Origin: Microcoleus sp. AS-A8
Lineage (GTDB): Bacteria; Cyanobacteriota; Cyanobacteriia; Cyanobacteriales; Coleofasciculaceae
NCBI GenBank assembly: GCA_039962225.1
Contig: JAMPKV010000030.1
Coordinates: forward strand, 1-64,000
Length of the DNA: 64,000 nucleotides
Reading direction: 5' to 3'
Shown: positions 62,907-64,000 of the stretch, one piece after another
How positions within the stretch are numbered: the stretch's first letter is position 1
How the letters are laid out: the number at the start of each line of letters is the position of its first letter
Position numbers and translations under genes: made by a program
The notes under the pieces: model-generated
Databases searched by the model: none
What the model saw: only the letters and a program-made list of their open reading frames with translations
What the model was told of the DNA's origin: nothing

Positions 62907-64000
62907 TTAAAGTTGTTCTAATAGAACGTCTACGGCTTTATTGAATTGAGGGTCTTTTCCCTGAGCGTACTCTAGCGGAAAAGGAACTTCAATATCTGGG
63001 ATAACACCCTTTCCTTCCAGACGTTCTCCATCAACCCAAACATCGACTACAGCCAGATAGAGGAGATTACCATCTTCTAAGAGAAAGGGGCTGCCCCCCA
63101 CAACAGCCCCTGCTGTTTTTGTCCCAATTAATTTTCCCAGCCCGTATTTTTTAAAGCCATAAGCCAGAATTTCTTTACCACTTCTTGAGCCGTTATTGAC
63201 AACCATGACAACGGGTTTTCTCCATTGCAGATCGATGGTTCTTTTTACTCCATCACGGCTCATTTGAGTCAATCCCGGAACTTGTTTATTAAAAATATTT
63301 AGATAATTTGGCTCGGCTCCGCCCCAACCATCCCTGAGATCGAGTATCAAACCCTCTGTATCTTTAAGTTTGCCATAGCCAATCTCTTCAACTAAGAGTT
63401 GCTGATACTGGTCACCCGCATACGACCAGATATGCACATAACCGATTTTTTTACTATTGCGTTCGATAATTTTTATACTCTGCCGCATCGCTTCTAAAAA
63501 AAGCGTATCCGGGTTAAGCTTTTTGGGAATTACAGTTACATCTTTGCGGCTTTTTGGGTCAGGACTCTCTTGAATCGATACCTTCACTTCTTGTTCTGCC
63601 TTGTCAAGGAAAGATTGAATCGGCTGATACGCTTTGCCATGAACGGCTATCACTTCGTCTCCTACTTTCAACCCAGTTCGGGCAGCCGGGGTACCCTCTA
63701 GAATCCCCGAAATAAATGTTTTTCCGTTGATGTCTTTAGTAAAGATGCCGATTCCCGTATAGTCTAATTTTCCATTGGGGAAAATTTTCTGAAGTTCTTT
63801 TCTAAAAGAACCTCTATTAAAAATACCGAGTAATTGATAATAGGCTGGCTCTTGTTGAGTATAAAAATGAGTATGAGAAGTCTTGAGTTCGGAGAGCATT
63901 TGATTAATCACAAGTGAGGCTTCCTCTAAAGACTGAGCTGGCTTGAGCCGATTCTCGTACTCTTCTCGCTTGGCCTTCCAATCCACTCCATTAAAGTTGG
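62907..64000 (-). CDS. S41-family C-terminal-processing-like peptidase (5' end beyond the window)
   Basis: The open frame runs into the right edge (codons N-F-N-G-V before the GTG at 63986), so the real start lies outside; the GTG is not the start. The visible 364 residues hold the S41 N-terminal helices (DW...R.EYE.RL.PA.S..EA...IN.ML.ELKTSHTHFY), a PDZ domain (about 85-150, GLKVGDEVIAVHGK), and the Ser-Lys protease core: LILDLRDGWGG, VVMVVNNGSRSGKEILA with the catalytic serine and GTKTAG with the lysine. It is probably exported, although no signal peptide can be seen here. A CtpA-like role in processing periplasmic or lumenal proteins is possible. Confidence 0.85.
   Translation of the reverse strand, partial: NFNGVDWKAKREEYENRLKPAQSLEEASLVINQMLSELKTSHTHFYTQQEPAYYQLLGIFNRGSFRKELQKIFPNGKLDYTGIGIFTKDINGKTFISGILEGTPAARTGLKVGDEVIAVHGKAYQPIQSFLDKAEQEVKVSIQESPDPKSRKDVTVIPKKLNPDTLFLEAMRQSIKIIERNSKKIGYVHIWSYAGDQYQQLLVEEIGYGKLKDTEGLILDLRDGWGGAEPNYLNIFNKQVPGLTQMSRDGVKRTIDLQWRKPVVMVVNNGSRSGKEILAYGFKKYGLGKLIGTKTAGAVVGGSPFLLEDGNLLYLAVVDVWVDGERLEGKGVIPDIEVPFPLEYAQGKDPQFNKAVDVLLEQL

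Noticed and set aside
1-64000. CRISPR arrays, tRNA and rRNA genes
   Set aside because: No regularly spaced direct repeats with unique spacers, and no T-loop GGTTCGAATCC-type signature or rRNA segment was seen on reading; a tRNAscan-SE or Infernal run would be decisive.

Overview
The window looks like a chromosome segment of a filamentous cyanobacterium. The palindrome GCGATCGC (HIP1) recurs throughout, dispersed palindromic repeats and a heptamer array of the type known from filamentous cyanobacteria are present, and several genes are cyanobacterial hallmarks (HpsJ-like protein, DUF3110, DUF502, EGY-type site-2 protease, Ycf29/Rre1-like regulator, sucrose-phosphate phosphatase). The mix of WD40, NACHT, LRR and dynamin genes suggests a large-genome filamentous lineage (Coleofasciculus/Allocoleopsis/Microcoleus type); this placement is inference. 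No rRNA, recognisable tRNA or CRISPR array was seen.

Layout. 1-630: C-terminal end of an IS630-type transposase and a field of dispersed repeats. 632-12.3 kb: zinc-ribbon Ser/Thr kinase, NagB-like deaminase, LRR lipoprotein, DUF2235 hydrolase, SH3b/peptidoglycan-binding protein, DUF2927 protein, GH13-CBM20 amylase, SnoaL-like exported protein, pentapeptide-repeat protein. 12.7-25 kb: SagB-type oxidoreductase, CheY-like regulator, VanX-like dipeptidase, DUF3110, murQ, EGY-like protease, a pflB remnant, roadblock protein, a Fur/Zur-like regulator divergent from purS-purQ. 25.4-38.1 kb: a WD40 propeller protein, then a minus-strand cluster with three dynamin-like GTPases, a large LRR protein and small membrane proteins, followed by two FHA proteins. 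38.6-46.1 kb: housekeeping (pgl, hpsJ-like, DUF502, nusB, ftsY, NarL-type regulator) and a 39-residue membrane protein. 46.5-53.1 kb: NACHT-type ATPase and 14-repeat WD40 pair, Uma2 nuclease, NB-ARC/TPR protein. 53.1-57.1 kb: SRPBCC protein, dapB, membrane protein, ruvA, sucrose-phosphate phosphatase. 57.7-62.8 kb: a three-gene SLATT/SLOG set. The right edge cuts an S41 protease gene.

The most interesting material is conflict/signalling-like. (i) The SLATT-SLOG trio joins 2TM membrane effector-like domains, a deoxyribosyltransferase/TIR-like domain, TPRs and two kinds of SLOG nucleotide-sensor-like domain. (ii) The NACHT ATPase is followed by a WD40 array whose 126-bp repeats are nearly identical except at propeller surface positions, as in fungal NLR allorecognition genes. 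(iii) The dynamin/LRR cluster runs on one strand with very short gaps. (iv) Both NLR-like ATPases carry a dispersed palindromic repeat inside the reading frame. Functions given for these systems are inference from domain families.
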